Shown: one piece after another, positions 34,301-36,630 of the stretch
Layout of the letters: every line of letters starts with the position of its first letter
Numbering within the stretch: the stretch's first letter is position 1
NCBI GenBank assembly: GCA_009801015.1
Contig: VHZZ01006752.1
Span: forward strand, 26,024-62,653
Direction of reading: 5' to 3'
DNA length: 36,630 bases
Source: Silene noctiflora
Lineage: Eukaryota; Streptophyta; Magnoliopsida; Caryophyllales; Caryophyllaceae
Translations under genes and position numbers: made by a program
The notes under the pieces: model-generated
The model's database searches: none
Told to the model about the DNA's origin: nothing
The model's input: the letters and a program-made list of their open reading frames with translations, nothing else

Positions 34301-34757
34301 ATTTCCAAAAAAATAATTAAAATTATCGATTTTTGTTACAAAAAGATTGTTAAATATGAGACCTCAAAATTAAGTATGAAACAACATAAAAAAAAATTTG
34401 CTACCCCAAAAATTTATTTCTAGATTCGGAATGTACGAGGTACTTACATTGGTTATAGCAGTGTAATCATATGGTAATGCATTTGCGAAAGTTCCTGCAA
34501 GACAATAAGAATCAATAAAGCAAATTTGTGACTTTATTTTGATTTCATCATTAAAACCTCAATAATCTTAAAACTTGAATACACCTTTAAAATTGCCAAA
34601 TATTACAACTCTCATCAATTATATTTTAAAGTTGTTGAAAGTGATATTTATAAATTAGATTCCGTAACTAGAATACGCATATGAATGCCAATTAGATTGC
34701 GCAAGTTAAAGGCTTACCTCCAAAAAGGAGCAAAAACGCTAATAAATAGGGTGCCAT
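31320..34757 (-). CDS. Secreted GH10 endo-1,4-beta-xylanase-like protein with CBM22-type module
   Basis: Seven exons, in transcript order: 34757-34718, 34494-34448, 33928-33706, 33521-33355, 33091-32993, 32873-32097, 31694-31320; 575 aa, phases consistent. Such enzymes cut the beta-1,4-xylan backbone in the cell wall. Seen: signal peptide MAPYLLAFLLLFGG; carbohydrate-binding module (about 30-190) with NPEINEGLKGW, YTFSAWVQV and DTWVDIWIDSVSLQPF; catalytic domain from about 205, with FENEMKWYSTE (253-263), RGHNIFWD, acid/base Glu340 in SWDVNNEN and nucleophile Glu443 in WITELDV. Both catalytic glutamates are present, so it is probably active. The C-terminus (GYLNASLFHGDY onward) is the usual plant GH10 tail. 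Start: I chose the ATG at 34757 for its GCCATGGC context; four more in-frame ATGs lie upstream. A TRIM fossil lies in the last intron. Intact. Confidence 0.94.
31710..31915 (+). mobile_element. TRIM (small LTR-retroelement) fossil in GH10 last intron
   Basis: 5' LTR at 31710-31781 (72 bp, TGTTAGAATATAAAG...TTCTTAACA), followed at once by a tRNA-Met-type primer-binding site TGGTATCAGAGT (31782-31793). The internal part with GGGGGTTTAAATCTCACAAC and GCACCAGGTACAGAGAAGTC is the standard interior of a widespread plant TRIM. No 3' LTR was seen, so the copy is incomplete. It never coded for protein. It lies antisense to the gene. Confidence 0.8.
32062..32089. mobile_element. Possible solo Stowaway right end
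   Basis: GATTGGAATGGAGGGAGTAG has the form of a Stowaway right terminus, just beside the donor side of the GH10 last intron. The partner end was not found. Confidence 0.3.
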
Positions 34758-34835
34758 GGCCTTGTGTAGAATAGTTTTCAGCATATTTGAATAACAACAA
34801 TACCACATAGAAATCATATATAGCATGAAGAGAAA

Positions 34836-34843
34836 TTTATATA
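34836..34843 (-). promoter_or_regulatory. Candidate TATA box of the GH10 gene
   Basis: TATATAAA on the minus strand, about 80 bp upstream of the chosen ATG. A start of transcription about 30 bp downstream would fall near 34808, close to the third of five in-frame ATGs. Sequence-only prediction. Confidence 0.4.
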
Positions 34844-35309
34844 TAATGGGACTAAAGTTAAATTGAAGGAAGTATTTAGAATTTTAAATTAAAATAGATG
34901 AATGAATACGTAAGACCATAATTAAATGATTAATTAAAAATGGGAAGGTACGTAAGAGCTTGACAAACATAATATTGAGTCACAGATGCTTAAGAAAGAA
35001 ACACAATAATAATTGCTTGAGTAATTGAGTTGAGTAAACAATCAAAAATTCATCAAATTAAGGAACCTACCTATGTTATCTATCTATCTTTCAATGTTAG
35101 TGGATTCGTGTTGTATTTATAGCTATTTTTACGTAATATTTTCCTTTTGTTGGAAGTTGCATCGCTTTTATTCATGTTCGTCAATACTAACAAAAAAATG
35201 GACAAATTTACGTTAACTTATAAGGTAAACCTATGTTTCTAGTCACCAAAAAAAAAAAACTTACGTTTCTAAACTAATTAAGGGTTTCAAACAGGGCCGT
35301 CTTTAAAGG
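34844..35309. other. Intergenic, GH10 upstream region
   Basis: AT-rich, with a (TCTA)n-like run near 35077-35090. No gene or bounded repeat seen until the hAT-type MITE. Confidence 0.4.
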
Positions 35310-35482
35310 CAATGGTGGAGCTAGGGGGGCTAGCAGGGGCGGCCGCCCCCCCTGACGGTTGAGTTTTTCGAAGTTTTTAGTTAAATTTTTCGATTTTTTT
35401 CCGAGTGCCCCTTATATTATTAACTATCCGCCCCCCTAAAAATTTTCGCCCCCCCTAAACTCAAATCCTGGCTCCGCCACTG
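35310..35482. mobile_element. hAT-type MITE with 8-bp target duplication
   Basis: Ends CAATGGTGGAGCTAGG (left) and, in reverse complement, CAGTGGCGGAGCCAGG (right). The direct repeat TTTAAAGG flanks both sides (35302-35309 and 35483-35490). Eight-base duplications and CA-G-G ends are the mark of the hAT superfamily. 173 bp, unusually rich in C/G homopolymer runs, no coding capacity. Related to 30222-30386 in opposite orientation. Confidence 0.8.
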
Positions 35483-35631
35483 TTTAAAGGTGTACGTTCA
35501 AGTGATGCTTCCCATGGCCTGTATTTCTGAGTCGTTTGGACAATCAAACAAACCTTCATTTAGCTACTTTCCATGTATTTGGAAGGCAATCAAACAACCA
35601 ATACATATAGAAAGTTTGTATTAGTAAATAT

Positions 35632-35798
35632 TGTTATATATTTATGTATATCTCTTAGTTATTGTATATATCTCCTAGATATATTGTTTACATAGTTAGA
35701 GAGATTATCTCCTTGTATTTAGGCAATAGACTAGCATCTTGTATCCTATATATTGCATAATCAAATGAATCCCAAATCAGGGAATTACATTATTCACA
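35632..35798 (+). repeat. 5' LTR of the copia fossil
   Basis: Begins TGTTATATATTTATG and ends TTATTCACA directly before the primer-binding site, so it follows the TG...CA rule. 167 bp, rich in TATATCTC repeats, with a TATATATTGCATAATC stretch that may be its promoter region. Confidence 0.7.
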
Positions 35799-36630
35799 TG
35801 GTATCAGCTTGGTAACCTATTGTGTTTCTTGCTCACGACATCTACACAATCCTTGGCCTCCGTCGTCACGCCTAGCCTCACGCTACAATGGCGACAAACC
35901 TGAACCCCCTAAATCTTCCCTCCATCCAGTATACACGGTGACCAATATTCAAAATAAGGTTCGTGTTCTCGATGGTCTTAAGGTCTCCTACTCGTTGTGG
36001 GTCGATCTTTTTACACTACATGCTCGCGGATATAAGGTTCTGCATCACATCGACGGCACCCCCGCTCCGCCTAAGACGGATACGTTGTATGAGGCGTGGT
36101 CAGAGGTCGANGCCATTGTTTTACAATGGATATATGGCACAATGTCAGACGATCTTCTTCCCCGTGTTCTCTCACGCGACTCCACCGCTCGTGAAGCCTG
36201 GAATCGGGTTGCGAATATTTTTCTCAACAACAAAGGTGCGCGTGCCGCAAGTCTCGAGCATGAGTTTATTAATCTCAAACTCGGTAAGTTTCCTAATTTT
36301 GATGCATACTGTCAACGGTTGAAAGAATTATCAGTAGCATTATCGGACGTCGGCGCGACTGTTTCTGATCAGCGTTTGGTATTACAATTGGTNCGTGNCT
36401 TACCCAAAGAGTATGACACGGTTGCGGCCTATATTAACCAAACCCTTCCCAATTTCGAAACGGCCCGTAGTATGANCGAGCTTGAGAACCACCGTCACGA
36501 CAGCCGGGAAGAACCAGCGGCACTTGTGACCCTTAATACCCCCCTGAACCTCAGACCTGGGATGATGCACCTAAGTCCAACCAGTCTCGAAGCAACCGTC
36601 ATAACGGTGGAAAACGCGGGCAGAAGGGAG
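35632..36630 (+). mobile_element. Ty1/copia LTR retrotransposon fossil, 5' part
   Basis: A short 5' LTR (35632-35798), primer-binding site TGGTATCAGCTT (35799-35810, initiator tRNA-Met type), a leader, and a gag region of the UBN2/copia type from about 35888 to the window edge. The order LTR, PBS, gag is that of Ty1/copia. The element is cut by the window end, so it cannot be said whether it is whole, and without its 3' LTR it cannot be dated. Some bases are N. Confidence 0.85.

Noticed and set aside
35963-36322. 119-aa plus-strand ORF and a 77-aa minus-strand ORF
   Set aside because: Shadow frames over the copia gag region.
1-36630. Search for a biosynthetic gene cluster, CRISPR, tRNA or rRNA
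   Set aside because: The five genes have unrelated roles and no terpene-pathway partner of CslG is present; no direct-repeat/spacer array or cloverleaf was noticed by eye, although a tRNA scan could not be run.

Overview
The window is plant nuclear DNA. It is AT-rich, has genes split by GT-AG introns, and is packed with MITEs. Gene content and repeat style (Stowaway ends of the CTCCCTCCGT type, a MITE family with ACGGACACTATCCGTC ends, and a recurrent TACTCCGTA 9-mer) suggest a Caryophyllales species such as a spinach, goosefoot or campion relative. That placement is inference from memory, not a database match.

Five multi-exon protein genes could be rebuilt exon by exon, with every splice phase agreeing. 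From left to right they are: (1) plus strand, 2486-6282, a cellulose synthase-like G (CslG) glycosyltransferase, 8 exons, 746 aa; (2) plus strand, 11184-16469, an MRS2/MGT magnesium transporter closest to Arabidopsis MRS2-3, 6 exons, 476 aa; (3) plus strand, 19045-21742, a 101-aa Gly/Tyr/Pro-rich CYSTM protein, 3 exons; (4) minus strand, 29491-23235, a 636-aa long coiled-coil protein, 17 coding exons; (5) minus strand, 34757-31320, a secreted GH10 endo-xylanase-like enzyme with an N-terminal CBM22-type module, 7 exons, 575 aa. A 58-aa ORF at 6713-6889 may be a sixth, small gene.

The genes do not form an operon-like or obviously co-functional cluster. CslG, GH10 and CYSTM relate loosely to sugar and cell-surface biology, which is normal for neighbouring plant genes. 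The CslG clade includes the ER glucuronosyltransferases of triterpenoid saponin synthesis in Caryophyllales, so gene 1 is the most interesting metabolically.

The spaces between genes and the long introns hold repeats: an 89-bp tandem array (1-470), an interlocked foldback cluster (9142-9781), a 121-bp tandem repeat in MRS2 intron 1, four full Stowaway-like MITEs, a hAT-type MITE with an 8-bp target duplication, a TRIM fossil in a xylanase intron, and the 5' part of a Ty1/copia fossil that runs off the right edge. Two introns use GC instead of GT donors. No rRNA, tRNA or CRISPR was seen. A short stretch around 26605-26971 and the last 600 bases contain N bases, so residues there are uncertain.
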